Origin: Pantoea sp. 1.19
Lineage (GTDB): Bacteria; Pseudomonadota; Gammaproteobacteria; Enterobacterales; Enterobacteriaceae
Assembly (NCBI RefSeq): GCF_001922585.1
Contig: NZ_MRBS01000001.1
Span: forward strand, 733,697-797,696
Length of the DNA: 64,000 nt
Direction: 5' to 3'
Shown: positions 13,301 through 21,636 of the stretch, piece after piece
How the letters are laid out: the number at the start of each line of letters is the position of its first letter
Position numbering within the stretch: the first letter of the stretch is position 1
Program-made: the position numbers and the translations under genes
Notes under the pieces: generated by a model
The model's input: the letters and a program-made list of their open reading frames with translations, nothing else
Databases searched by the model: none
Told to the model about the DNA's origin: nothing

Positions 13301-16300
13301 CCGCCGCGAGCGGGGGCGGCGTTTGTCGCCCCGGCCACGTCGGCGGAACGTGCCTGCGCGCAGATTTGGTCCGCACTGCTGCAGCGGGAGTCGATAAGCG
13401 TCACGGCGCGATTTTTTGCCCTGGGCGGTAACTCTCTGCTGGCGATTCGCGCCTGCTATCGGATGCGGGATGTGCTGCAGCGTGAGATAAGCATTCACGA
13501 TTTGGGGCGCTATCCGACTATTCGCCAGCTGTGTGAGGGATTGAACAATATCGATCCGGTTACGGCGCCAGTGCGCATTCCGATTGGTAATGCCGATCAG
13601 CATCCGCTGTCGGCCTCGCAGCAGCAGCTGTGGTTTATCGAAAATGTCACCGGCGGCGGCAGTTTGTATCACGTACCGATGTTATTCCGGCTGGCGTCGG
13701 ACTGCGACATCAGCGCATGGGTACGCAGCCTGCAGTGGCTGGTCGCGCGCCACGGCGCGCTGCGCAGTCAGCTGGTGGACGGGCCGGACGGCCACGCCAT
13801 GATGGCACTCAGCGATCGTCCGCTGAGCATCCGGCGACGGGAGGCCGATGAGACTACGCTGCCGCGCCTCCTGCGCGAAGAGATTGATCGCCCGTTTGAT
13901 CTTCGCCTGTCGCTGCCGGTGCGCGCCGTGCTGTACCACACTCCTCAGGCGAAGGGCGATCCCATCACCCGCTGCCTGCTGGTGTTTCACCATCTGGCGT
14001 TTGACGGCTGGTCGCAACGTCTGTTTATGCAGGAGTGGCTCAGTGGCTATGATGCTTTCCGGCGTGGTCAGTCACCGGCGCTGGCGCCGCCGGCGCTACA
14101 GTATGGCGATTATGCCTGCTGGCAGCAGGCGCAGCTGGCATCGGCGGCGTTTCAAGCGCATCAGACTTGGTGGCAGCAGACCCTGAGCGGCTGGCAGGAT
14201 CTTAACCTGCCTACAGACTTCAGCCGGCCACCGCGCTTCGATCATCGCGGAGACAGCGTCGACGCCCGGCTGCCCGCAACGCTGGTGGCGCAGGTGGAAC
14301 GCACAGCCCGACAGCTGGCCATTACCCCTTTCGCCCTCTATCTGGGGGCCTTCAACGTGCTGCTGAGTCTGTTTAGTAACCAGCAGGACCTGATTGTCGG
14401 CACGCCGGTGGCCAATCGCCCAACCCCGGAGACCGAAGGCGTGATCGGCTTTTTTGTCAATACCCTGCCGCTGCGCAGCCGGCTGGATGATCAGCAGCCT
14501 ATCGGTGACTATCTTACCGGGGTGTTTGATGGCCTGATGGCGGCGCAGGCGCATCAGGCGCTTCCGCTGTCACACATCATTCGCGCACTGCAGGTTCCAC
14601 AAGATCTCTCCCGTAATCCGCTGTTTCAGGTGCTGTTTACTTTTGAGGAGGATCAGGCGATGCCGGCGCTGCCGGCGTGGCTCCAGCCGGAGGCGCTGGG
14701 AGAGGCCTATCGCGCGGCCAAATTTGATCTCATGCTGTGTCTGCAGCGCTGCGGCGACGCGGTGAGCGCCAGTCTTAACTTCGCTACTGCGCTGTTCCAC
14801 CGCGACACCATGGCGTGTTTAGCGGACTACTATCAGCGCATTTTACAGCACATCGTCGCGGCGCCTGCGGAGCCCCTGCGCACCATCACGCTGCTGCCTG
14901 ATGAGGCGATCATCGCCGAGCGCGCCCGCTGGCAGCAGGCCGGGCCGGCATATGACTTCCAGCGGCCGATCCACGCCGATTTCCTTCAGCATGCGGCCCA
15001 GTATCCGGACGATCCGGCGATTGTCGATGCGCGGGGAACGCTCACTTACGGTGAACTCTACCAGGCGGCGCTTACGCTCTCCCTGCAGCTGCGACACCAC
15101 GTGGCTGACAGCGGTGATACCGTCGCCGTGCTGGTGGATAAAGGGCGGGCGCAGGTGATTGCCGTACTGGCGATTGTGATGGCGGGGAAAGCTTATCTGC
15201 CGATGGATCGCGCCTGGCCAGTGCAGCGCTGTCAACAGGTCCTCGAGCATTCGGCAACCCGGCTGGCGATCGTCGATCGTCCCGATGCCGGCTGGGCTGG
15301 CGTGCGGCCGCTGCTGATCGATATCGACGGTCGGGCCGACCTGCCGCCCCCCACGCTGCCGGGGCAGCCGCTGATGCCCGATCCCGCCGCGTGCGCCTAT
15401 GTTATTTTTACCTCCGGCTCCACCGGTACGCCGAAAGGCGTGGCGGTCAGGCATAGCGGTGCGGTTAACACGATTGTCGATACCGTGCGCCGTCTCAACC
15501 TGCAGCGCGGGGTACGGGGTCTGGCGATCAGTGCGCTCAGTTTTGATATCTCGGTATTTGATCTGTTTGGCCTGCTGTCGTGCGGCGGTACGATGGTGAT
15601 GCCGGGCGAAGAAGAACGTTACCAGCCGGATGCCTGGTATCGTCTGCTTATCCAGCACCGGATCGGTTTCTGGAACTCAACGCCGACGGTGATGGGCTTG
15701 CTGGCCGACTTTGTCGAATCCGATCGTCCGCGCCCGGCGGGCCGCGTGGCACTTCGCCACGCGATCCTGGTCGGCGAGGTGATCCCGAAGCCGCTGGCGG
15801 CGAGGATCCGTCGCTTCAGTCCAGCGTGTCGGGTATTCAGCACCGGCGGCGCCACTGAAAGCTCCATCTGGTCGATCATCTACGAAATTCCCCCGGGTGA
15901 GATCGCCCGGATCAGCGTGCCCTATGGTCAGGCCATGACTCACCAGCGCTTTTACATACTTGATCGCTACCAGCGTCCGCTGCCGCCCGGTATGCCCGGC
16001 GAACAGTATATTGGCGGAGCCGGCGTCGCCGAGGGCTATTATCGTGATCCCGCGCTGACCGCCGAGCGGTTTATTGATCATCCGCTACTGGGCGAACGAC
16101 TCTATCGCACCGGCGATGCCGGGCGCTACCTGCCGGAGGGGAATATTGAGTTTATGGGGCGAATGGATTTTCAGGTGAAACTGCAGGGACATCGCATCGA
16201 ACTGCAGGAAATTGAGCACTGCGTGCTGCAGTTTACCGGCATTCAGGCCTGCTGCGCGGTGGTCTGCAGCGTCGGCGAACAGCCAATACTGGCACTCTAC

Positions 16301-17392
16301 TATGTCAGTGCCCAACCCTGTGATGACAGCGCGCTGCAGGCGCACATCGCGCGGCGGCTGCCGCGTTACATGATTCCCTCATCGCTGAACCGCCTGGCAG
16401 CACTGCCGTATAACGCCAGTGGCAAGCTGGATCGTAAAGCGCTGCCCGCACCGCAGGCCACTCACCGCACGGTGGAGGCCTGGGTAGCGCCGCAAACGGC
16501 GCTGGAGCAGCAGCTATGTGCCAGCTGGCAGACGCTACTGCGGGTAGAGAGTATCGGCATGAATGATGACTTTTTTCAGCGTGGCGGGACGTCGATCCTG
16601 GCCATATCGGCCTGCGTCAGCCTGTCATCACTACTGGGGCGCGAAGTACCGGTGGTCAGTCTGTTTGAGCATCGGACGATCGCTAAGCTACTGGCGGCGG
16701 CGCCGCAGGGGCTGATTGTTCCGCTTAACACAGTAAACAGACCACGGCCGACGCTGTGGATGATTCACCCGGCGCTGGTGGGCACCGAGGTTTTCTTCCC
16801 GTTGGCGGCGCAGCTGAGCAGCCACCTGCGCTGCATCGGCGTCGATAATTACCATTTGCGCGGTGAGACACCGATTGCCGAACTGTCGGCCCTGGCCAGG
16901 TATTACCTGCGGGAGATGCGGCCAGGCAACGGTCCGCTGCGGATACTGGGCTGGTCGCTCGGCGGAATTATCGCGCTGGAGATGGCGGCGCAGCTGGAGG
17001 CAGAAGGCGTACGGGAGATTGAGCTCTACCTGCTGGACAGCTTCTATCAGCAGAGCGTCACGGCCAGCGTCGATACCGATACGCTGCTGGCCACTCTCGG
17101 GCTGGAAGGCGAGGCGGCCAGTCGGGCGCGGCGGATTGCCGATCATGAGGCCGCGCTGGCCGCTCAGCCGCTCAGCCAGCCGCTGCGACACACCCGGGTC
17201 ACGCTGTTTAAAGCGCTGCGGGCGAATCCTGCGCTGGTCGATCCGACGCTGACCGCGCTGATTGCGCTGGACACTAACGGTCTGGAGGCGGTGTGCCCAC
17301 GGCTCAGTGTTCGGACGCTGGACTGCGATCACCACACGGTCCTCAGCCAGGCTGAACAGATTGCGGCGGTGCTTATCAATGCGGTCAGCTGA
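7364..17392 (+). CDS. Three-module nonribosomal peptide synthetase
   Basis: A 3342-aa assembly line that should build a tripeptide-type product. Domain order with approximate residues: C1 1-430 (HHIIVDG at 123-129), A1 445-930 (YTSGTTGRPKG near 599), T1 around Ser 982 (GGHS), C2 1035-1460 (HHSVFDG), A2 1490-1980, T2 around Ser 2024 (GGNS), C3 2070-2500 (HHLAFDG), A3 2530-3030, T3 around Ser 3077 (GGTS), and a C-terminal thioesterase (GWSLGG near 3198, late His in CDHH). All catalytic motifs look intact and no epimerase or methyltransferase domain is present. Specificity residues aligned by hand to GrsA are A1 DAFFCGMVSK, A2 DLYLMGALFK and A3 DIFNIVTIWK; none is a code I can assign firmly. A condensation domain at the very start suggests an N-acyl cap or an upstream donor. 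The partner PPTase gene follows 51 bp downstream. Confidence 0.93.
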   Translation: MKPTPASPYTRLFWNEYLLDERGYGYNMLLDQTVTGPLDISRLAAAVARLVSDYPLMRSALQESDGVLYWVPARCTPALEIVADEGDPAAQVRAPFDLRRGPLCRFVVIKHSDDRHRILFVLHHIIVDGLSAAEFYQAIEKYYLDGDSASPPPQTHECRVQLARQFEKDIHTLKQQDASEQFWREILSGCPQRINLPYLPQGDQETQQNEIRFSLANSTWKGLSGHIKYVTPFLVFKTLWALLVARQSSQTDVVIGYPVAPAGGEPLYFGAQVNTAVFPFSLADGATFNQLYRQTLAYTRSLRASGGHRHSQLPTGDILANSPIASLQVNFTQAWLKDYPLQLPDCQAQINSQYNLDLAGSELLLEYQKQPDGFDFRLRFDPALFSYEQMADMAEQYLALMTQAMLAPDRPVSRFPLLTAQQYQRMNDRMLTLSCAPPAAEASLLSALLCEARRHPLRLALQDSQQGYDYQTLMARVGQVACRLRAAWHARTGHAMPADTLIPLLVPRGAEAIIALLGILQAGGAYVPLDPALPAGRLAYILKDVGSPLMVSETSLRTVLSETAMEAEVLYIDTCLADPLCVEEPLPTLRGEQLAYVIYTSGTTGRPKGTLCTHAGAANMVARHAERMGMTSRERLHCLQFASLAFDAHVFEVFLALSGGHSLYVVDEPARIDPSRLIDRLQAWQIGCCFLPPSLLATRPPLPACVRYVCVGGESTPQEILDNYAATGITLVNMYGPTEAAVSVSLNIYRGNGAQNIGRPIGNMRAYVLDEHRHLLPFGVEGELYLSGIGLARGYLHQPEMTERAFGRNPFSDEKQYARLYRTGDRVRQLTDGSLIYCGRQDQQVKIHGHRIELGEIESALRQLDGIREAVVAIDPQGRNRIHAWYVASSAASLSAEQIRQQLALRLPAYMLPAAIAEIATVPLTISKKVDYRALPEPTEVAGSAPYQAAETPMERALQPLFAALLPGRIGCHDPFFHVGGHSILAIRLCHEIERQLGYRISVATLHQHPTIRTLAACLERLPRAAEASPLRARHLPFGPLSLQQSRLWFIEQLETGVSHYLTPVALRLGAQVNIPAWKSSLISLVERHAVLRSLIHQDRDGEPEQYITSRTLTVTDATLPASEWRARVQAAMQVRMDLTTDLPVRAAIWHLTHDNGTVDTRALIIFHHSVFDGWSLPVMLKELAALYAWHCGQTAAPPAMPALQYLDYACWQREATQTEAQARSLTFWQQQLLDYQPLDFPHDFARRSPAERRGETLTFTLPASLSERIAHLTREHDLRPHALFLAGFILLLSRYCGQDDILVGMPLANRERPELDEMIGFFVNVLPMRCQLNNDDEVVAFVRRVADATLAMQAHQHLSLEQLLDALAVPRDFTQHPLFQVIFALEEEGEAIALPAGIGLLEPSAEDRSAKYDLTLTVQTGKGATRVRLNYDCGLLRDATLRHFADYYVSLLQQLVQGPHVPLGAIRLPTIVAPCNAGRGEGMQRLYDGFLQQARRDPLATAIVDADGAMTYGELLHAALTLATQLRAQGKVRGEAIALLLDKGRAQPVAMLAALFCGNAFLPMDSAWPAQRRREVMAMANSNTVLCHREWDCDGLNVVLLERDGTATELPMPDTLLPPCAVEAGDLAYIIFTSGSTGLPKGVAIEHHSAVTTLAATQRKFSLTAADRTLALSAFSFDLAIYDLFSPLSLGGACVMPAEADKANPAAWYALIVNQRVTSWLSAPALMELMLDYVQSQGRIDTPPPALRIVMLGGDWIGLSLPERLRRWAPKVRFYSAGGATETALFSILYEVPPGPILTKSIPYGTPLDGEAFYILDADLRPLPPGAVGEMFVAGSGLARGYYGDEARTAERFFWHDALATRLYRTGDKGRRLTDGHLEFMGRLDQQLKVNGYRIEPGEIENTLLACPGVTGCCVTLTAGAVPELGGWFTAAEPLDPARLETHLRQTLPDYMIPSFLLQIAQLPLTVNGKIARDRLPLPPRAGAAFVAPATSAERACAQIWSALLQRESISVTARFFALGGNSLLAIRACYRMRDVLQREISIHDLGRYPTIRQLCEGLNNIDPVTAPVRIPIGNADQHPLSASQQQLWFIENVTGGGSLYHVPMLFRLASDCDISAWVRSLQWLVARHGALRSQLVDGPDGHAMMALSDRPLSIRRREADETTLPRLLREEIDRPFDLRLSLPVRAVLYHTPQAKGDPITRCLLVFHHLAFDGWSQRLFMQEWLSGYDAFRRGQSPALAPPALQYGDYACWQQAQLASAAFQAHQTWWQQTLSGWQDLNLPTDFSRPPRFDHRGDSVDARLPATLVAQVERTARQLAITPFALYLGAFNVLLSLFSNQQDLIVGTPVANRPTPETEGVIGFFVNTLPLRSRLDDQQPIGDYLTGVFDGLMAAQAHQALPLSHIIRALQVPQDLSRNPLFQVLFTFEEDQAMPALPAWLQPEALGEAYRAAKFDLMLCLQRCGDAVSASLNFATALFHRDTMACLADYYQRILQHIVAAPAEPLRTITLLPDEAIIAERARWQQAGPAYDFQRPIHADFLQHAAQYPDDPAIVDARGTLTYGELYQAALTLSLQLRHHVADSGDTVAVLVDKGRAQVIAVLAIVMAGKAYLPMDRAWPVQRCQQVLEHSATRLAIVDRPDAGWAGVRPLLIDIDGRADLPPPTLPGQPLMPDPAACAYVIFTSGSTGTPKGVAVRHSGAVNTIVDTVRRLNLQRGVRGLAISALSFDISVFDLFGLLSCGGTMVMPGEEERYQPDAWYRLLIQHRIGFWNSTPTVMGLLADFVESDRPRPAGRVALRHAILVGEVIPKPLAARIRRFSPACRVFSTGGATESSIWSIIYEIPPGEIARISVPYGQAMTHQRFYILDRYQRPLPPGMPGEQYIGGAGVAEGYYRDPALTAERFIDHPLLGERLYRTGDAGRYLPEGNIEFMGRMDFQVKLQGHRIELQEIEHCVLQFTGIQACCAVVCSVGEQPILALYYVSAQPCDDSALQAHIARRLPRYMIPSSLNRLAALPYNASGKLDRKALPAPQATHRTVEAWVAPQTALEQQLCASWQTLLRVESIGMNDDFFQRGGTSILAISACVSLSSLLGREVPVVSLFEHRTIAKLLAAAPQGLIVPLNTVNRPRPTLWMIHPALVGTEVFFPLAAQLSSHLRCIGVDNYHLRGETPIAELSALARYYLREMRPGNGPLRILGWSLGGIIALEMAAQLEAEGVREIELYLLDSFYQQSVTASVDTDTLLATLGLEGEAASRARRIADHEAALAAQPLSQPLRHTRVTLFKALRANPALVDPTLTALIALDTNGLEAVCPRLSVRTLDCDHHTVLSQAEQIAAVLINAVS

Positions 17393-17443
17393 TCGTGGGC
17401 CGCGGCTGAGGATCTCCGCGGCGGTAAAGGAACAGGAGCACGT

Positions 17444-18145
17444 ATGGAAGTGTTAACGCCGCTGCCGCTGCCGCCGGGCTTTCATGCTGAAGGCGTAGTG
17501 ATCTGTTATGCCTTTCGCCATCGCCCGCCCGGTAGCGCGGCGGGACATACCGCCGGACGGGCATTGCCGGAAGCGCTCCGTCATTGCGCAGCGGCGCGTC
17601 AGCGTGATTTCTTGGCAGGCCGCGCCTGTGCGGCGCAGGCGCTGCGCAAGCTGGGCGTTGCGAGTGAGCCGGGACGCGATGCACGCGGCGCCCCCGTCTG
17701 GCCGGTGGGCACCATCGGCAGCCTGTCGCATGCCGGTACGCGCGTGTTGGCCTGCGCCGCGCGCGCCGGGAGCGGGCGCGCCGTGGGCATTGATGTCGAA
17801 CGCATGGCCGGCCCTGAGGCGGTCCGCGCGCTGGAGCACCTGGTTATCCGCGATGACGAACGCTCACTGCTGAGCGCACCACACTGCACGCCAGCGCTGT
17901 GCGCCACGCTCATTTTCTCCAGTAAAGAGGCCTGGTATAAATCGCTGCCGGCGCAGGCGCAGCCGGGCAGGGCGTTTGGCGATGTTGCGGTACGGGCTAT
18001 CGATCGCGACAGCCTGTTTCTGGAGGTGGTTCGCCCCCATGCCGGCTGGCAGGTGGGCGACGGGCTGACCCTCGCCTGGTCTCGCGACGATGACTATGTA
18101 CTCACCCTGTGTGTACGCACACCGCGCCCGTTGACGGGCCGCTGA
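17444..18145 (+). CDS. Sfp/EntD-type 4'-phosphopantetheinyl transferase
   Basis: This enzyme transfers phosphopantetheine from CoA to the conserved serine of carrier domains, here presumably the three T domains of the synthetase just upstream. The 233-aa protein carries the family motifs GSLSHAG, GIDVERM (Mg2+-binding Asp/Glu) and FSSKEAWYKSL, in the order and spacing of EntD/Sfp enzymes. It lies 51 bp after the synthetase stop in the same direction, so an operon is very likely. Its last 44 bp overlap the 3' end of the convergent manA gene. EntD itself, in an enterobactin locus, is not nearby, so a pathway-specific role is the best reading. Confidence 0.9.
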   Translation: MEVLTPLPLPPGFHAEGVVICYAFRHRPPGSAAGHTAGRALPEALRHCAAARQRDFLAGRACAAQALRKLGVASEPGRDARGAPVWPVGTIGSLSHAGTRVLACAARAGSGRAVGIDVERMAGPEAVRALEHLVIRDDERSLLSAPHCTPALCATLIFSSKEAWYKSLPAQAQPGRAFGDVAVRAIDRDSLFLEVVRPHAGWQVGDGLTLAWSRDDDYVLTLCVRTPRPLTGR

Positions 18146-19346
18146 AGGTCTGCGCGGCGCGGGCGACCCGTCCGGAAGCGCTCAGCCAGTAGAGGCCGGT
18201 GGCGGCCGGGATGAATGCCGACTCACCCCGGGCGAGGATCAGTGGCTGACCGTCGGGAGCGATCAGCGTGGCGCTGGTATCCAGCGCCAGCACTATCTCG
18301 GCGCTGACCGGCGTGACTCGCTGAAACTGTGGCTGGTGGAAAATGCCCAGAGCAAAGTCTTGCGCCGGGGTAGGAAAACAGCGCAGCGATCCGTCATCTT
18401 TCGGTGTGACCAGCAGATCGGCCGCCGGCGTTGGCTGGAAGCGGGTACAGGCCGCGACGGCCCCCAGATCGCGGTATTTTGGCGTCAGTCCGGCGCGCAG
18501 CACGTTATCAGAGCTGGCCATGATCTCCAGCGCGCAGCCGCGCAGGTAAGCGTGCGGCGTGCCGGCGGCCAGGTACATCGCGTCGCCGGGCTGCAGGTTG
18601 ACAACGTTGAGCAGCAGCGGGGCAAACAGGCCCATATCCTGCGGAGAGGCGACGGCGAGCTGCGCGATCAGCGCCAGCAGCGGATCGTCGGCCCGGCGTC
18701 GGCAGCAGGCCATCAGCCCGGCCAGCGCCTGGTTTTTCTCCTCGCCGTCCAGCGCCAGCAACCGGATAAAGCCGTGCGCCAGTCCACCAGCATCCGGATG
18801 CTGCGCCAGCGTGCGAACCAGCGGCAGCAGCACGGGCGCATCGATCTGCTGCAGCTGCGCCAGGATCTCCGACAGCGGGCGAAACCCCTGCAGCGCCTGA
18901 AACGGCGTCAGCGCATACACCAGTTCCGGCTTATGATTGCGGTCTTTGTACTGCCGCTCCGGCGCGTCCAGTGCGATGCCGGCGGTATTTTCCCGCTCAA
19001 ACCCTGCGGCGGCCTGCGCCCTGTTGGGATGGACCTGAATGGACAGCGCGTGCTCTGCCGCCAGCACTTTAAACAGAAACGGCAGTTCGCCCCAGCGGTC
19101 GGCGGTGGCGGCCGACAGACAGGCGTGAGGATGTGCGGCGATCAGCGCATCCAGCGGCTGCCAGCCGTCGGCGGTCTCCACCTCGGAGGGGGAACTGGGA
19201 TGGGCGCCCATCCAGAGCTCCGCCTGCGGCTGGCCGGCGGGGTGAACAAGGCCGAACAGCTGCTGAAAGGCGGTGGGACTGCCCCAGGCATAGGTTTTAA
19301 TCGGGTTACGCAGGCGGTAAAAAGCACGCAGGGCTGGCAAGTTCAT
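18102..19346 (-). CDS. manA: Mannose-6-phosphate isomerase, class I
   Basis: ManA interconverts mannose 6-phosphate and fructose 6-phosphate, using one zinc ion. From MNLPALRAFYRLRN the product is 414 aa. The cupin core shows the zinc-region motif LSIQVHPNRAQA and later PELVYALTPF. A nine-codon upstream extension exists but lacks family similarity. The C-terminus is odd: the usual end near GRVAR is followed by about 18 extra residues read through the end of the convergent PPTase gene, suggesting the original stop was lost when the NRPS block arrived. Its neighbour upstream is a fructose-family PTS permease, which fits hexose entry. Confidence 0.93.
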   Translation of the reverse strand: MNLPALRAFYRLRNPIKTYAWGSPTAFQQLFGLVHPAGQPQAELWMGAHPSSPSEVETADGWQPLDALIAAHPHACLSAATADRWGELPFLFKVLAAEHALSIQVHPNRAQAAAGFERENTAGIALDAPERQYKDRNHKPELVYALTPFQALQGFRPLSEILAQLQQIDAPVLLPLVRTLAQHPDAGGLAHGFIRLLALDGEEKNQALAGLMACCRRRADDPLLALIAQLAVASPQDMGLFAPLLLNVVNLQPGDAMYLAAGTPHAYLRGCALEIMASSDNVLRAGLTPKYRDLGAVAACTRFQPTPAADLLVTPKDDGSLRCFPTPAQDFALGIFHQPQFQRVTPVSAEIVLALDTSATLIAPDGQPLILARGESAFIPAATGLYWLSASGRVARAAQTFSGPSTGAVCVHTG

Positions 19347-19423
19347 GATCGTTAACTCATCGCATAGCCGCACCCCGCCCGCCTGAGCAGCAGCAGGTGG
19401 GGAAGCGGTAAAAGGGTAGGGGA

Positions 19424-19440
19424 GGCACCGCGCGGGTGCC
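19424..19440 (-). terminator. Small hairpin after the PTS EIIABC gene
   Basis: GGCACC/GGTGCC arms enclose a GCGCG loop in the gap between the EIIABC stop and manA. On the minus strand a pyrimidine-rich CCCTTTT follows after 12 nt, so termination would be weak and partial cotranscription with manA is possible. Confidence 0.35.
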
Positions 19441-19469
19441 GACAGAATGAAACCGTGACGCCGGAGGGG

Positions 19470-21365
19470 TTAGCCGACGGCGGGCCGCTGGGCCGGACGA
19501 CGCAGCCGCTTCAGCAGCAGACAGATCGTGGCGGTGACGAGGGCGCCGCAGGCCATACACGCCAGTGCCCACAGCGGCCGGTTGATGGCGCCGAGCAGGG
19601 CCACGACCGGACCGCCGTGGGCGACACTGGTGGTCAGTCCGAGCTGAAAAGCCAGCACGGCAGCGACCATTGAGCCGAGTACGTTGGCCGGGATCACCGC
19701 GACCGGATCCTGGGCTGCGAACGGGATTGCCCCTTCGGAGATGCCGACCAGCCCCATCGCCCCCGCCGCTTTACCGGCTTCCAGTTCGGCGCGTTCAAAC
19801 AGCTGCCAGCGACGGCCGGCGACCGTCGCCAGGGCCATGCCCAGCGGCGCAACCGGAATGGCGCAGGCCATTGCCCCCATAAACTGCGTCTGACCGCTGG
19901 CAATCATGCCGACGCAGAACAAAAAGGCGACTTTGTTGAAGGGACCGCCCATGTCGAAACCGGTCATGCCGCCGAGCACCACGCCCAGCAGCAGCAGATT
20001 GCCGCTGCTCAGGCTGGTTAACAGCGCCGTTAAGTGATCCATCAGGCTGGCAATCGGAGAGCCAATAACAAACATAAACAGCGCGGAGATAAACAGCGTG
20101 CCGGCGATGGGGGCAATCATGATCGGCACCAGCGGCTGGATATATTTGTGGTAGGGGAAGCGGGTCAGCCAGCGCACGAAATAGCCCACCAGCAGGCCGG
20201 CGATCATCGCGCCGATAAATCCGGTACCGGCGCTGGCGCCGTAGAATTCGCCATGATTGGCTATCCAGCCACCGATGAGCCCCGGAGCCAGCGCGGGACG
20301 ATCGGCGATCGCCCAGGCGATATAGCCGGCGAGGACCGGTATCATCAGGGTGAATGCGACCGCCCCCACGTCCAGTACCTTCTGCCACAGGCTTCCGGAT
20401 GGAATCGCCATCCCCCCGGGCGAGGGAACGCCGCCCAGCGCCAGCGCCAGCGCAATCAGCAGGCCCCCGGTCACCACCAGCGGGATCATGTGGGAGACGC
20501 CATTCATCAGATAGCGATAGAGCGCGGCGCGCGCAGCCGGTTTCGCCGCAGTCGGCGTGCCGGCGCTGCCGCCGGCGCGCCAGATCGGGGCGCTGAGCGC
20601 CTGCTGAATCAGCCCGCGAGCGTCGCGGATGGGCGCTTTGACCCCGGTGGACACCAGACGCTTGCCGGCAAAGCGATCCAGCTCGACCTGCTTGTCACAG
20701 GCAACAATGATCGCGTCGGCCTCGGCAATCTCCGTCGCGCTGGGGCTGTCCTTCACCCCGATTGAGCCGTTAGTCTCCACCTTGATGCGGTAGCCCAGTT
20801 CGGCAGCGCCTTTGGTGAGCGCTTCGGCGGCGAGGTAGGTATGTGCAATTCCGGCCGGGCAGCCGGTCACGCCGATCAGCAGGCCGCGCGTCGCGTTTGC
20901 CGGGTCGATGGCCTGAGGGCGGTGGCTGAACAACGTCAGCGCGTCGGCCGGGGTGGCCGCCGCCAGCAGCTGCGCCATAAAGCCCGCTTCGATCAGCCGC
21001 GAAGAGAGCGCGGCCAGCAGTTCAATGTGCTGATTCGCGCCCTCTGCCGGCGAGGCGATCAGGAAAAATAGCCGGGAGGGTTGACCGTCCTCTGCGCCAT
21101 AATCGATGCCGCGGCGGTGAATCCCCAGCGCCACCGCCGGACGGCTTACCGCCGCGCTTTTGGCGTGCGGCAGCGCAATGCCATCATCAAAGCCGGTATT
21201 GCCTAAGGCTTCACGCGCGGCCACGTCGGCGAGAAATTGTGCCGGATCGTGCAGGCAGCCGTCCGCCGCCAGCAGCGCCGTTAATTCCTGCCAAACGCCC
21301 GACTTATCCGTGGCCTGAAGATCCAGCGTTATCAAACGTTCATTAATGAGTTCATCAATCTGCAT
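19470..21365 (-). CDS. PTS fructose-family permease EIIABC
   Basis: A 631-aa three-domain phosphotransferase permease that imports and phosphorylates a hexose or hexose derivative. Domain order is EIIA (phospho-His 67 in IALPHAKS), EIIB (phospho-Cys 169 in GVTGCPAGIAHTYLAAEAL) and a membrane EIIC from about residue 275 (SHMIPLVVTGGLLIALALALGG and further hydrophobic spans). The order and length resemble MngA-type and FruA-related permeases. The chosen ATG has AGGA a few bases upstream; the in-frame extension to 21443 is low-quality sequence. No mngB-like mannosidase is present, so the substrate is open; adjacency to manA makes a mannose-type sugar attractive. The AraC gene is divergent. Confidence 0.88.
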   Translation of the reverse strand: MQIDELINERLITLDLQATDKSGVWQELTALLAADGCLHDPAQFLADVAAREALGNTGFDDGIALPHAKSAAVSRPAVALGIHRRGIDYGAEDGQPSRLFFLIASPAEGANQHIELLAALSSRLIEAGFMAQLLAAATPADALTLFSHRPQAIDPANATRGLLIGVTGCPAGIAHTYLAAEALTKGAAELGYRIKVETNGSIGVKDSPSATEIAEADAIIVACDKQVELDRFAGKRLVSTGVKAPIRDARGLIQQALSAPIWRAGGSAGTPTAAKPAARAALYRYLMNGVSHMIPLVVTGGLLIALALALGGVPSPGGMAIPSGSLWQKVLDVGAVAFTLMIPVLAGYIAWAIADRPALAPGLIGGWIANHGEFYGASAGTGFIGAMIAGLLVGYFVRWLTRFPYHKYIQPLVPIMIAPIAGTLFISALFMFVIGSPIASLMDHLTALLTSLSSGNLLLLGVVLGGMTGFDMGGPFNKVAFLFCVGMIASGQTQFMGAMACAIPVAPLGMALATVAGRRWQLFERAELEAGKAAGAMGLVGISEGAIPFAAQDPVAVIPANVLGSMVAAVLAFQLGLTTSVAHGGPVVALLGAINRPLWALACMACGALVTATICLLLKRLRRPAQRPAVG

Positions 21366-21636
21366 GATTCCTGTCCGGTAGGGGGGGGTTACTGGCCATT
21401 GTGGCGGGCTCAGCTCAGGGGGTGAAGTGTATTTATCATGCATTTACTGGACGATTGTATCGGTATAAATAAGCTGTGATCTGTGTCGTTCTTTTTTATG
21501 ACTAACGTCGCAACACCCCGCTTTCACCTTATATTGTGAGGCGGGAACTGCAGAGTGAACGCTAAGTATATCCTGATGATGCGCGGCAAAAATTCATCCC
21601 GACCACGGTGCACGAAAACAATTAAGGAGGGTGAGG

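Noticed and set aside
13229..15658. Several minus-strand open frames of 110-270 codons inside the NRPS gene
   Set aside because: They are mirror images of the repeated C and A domains, arginine- and glutamine-rich with no motif or start signal.
16480..17392. Epimerisation domain near the end of the NRPS
   Set aside because: The segment after the last carrier domain has the GWSLGG and late His of a thioesterase and is too short for an epimerase.
21460..21500. CRP site near TGTGATCTGTGTCGTT upstream of the AraC gene
   Set aside because: Only the left half matches the consensus; the right half does not, so it is not listed as a site.
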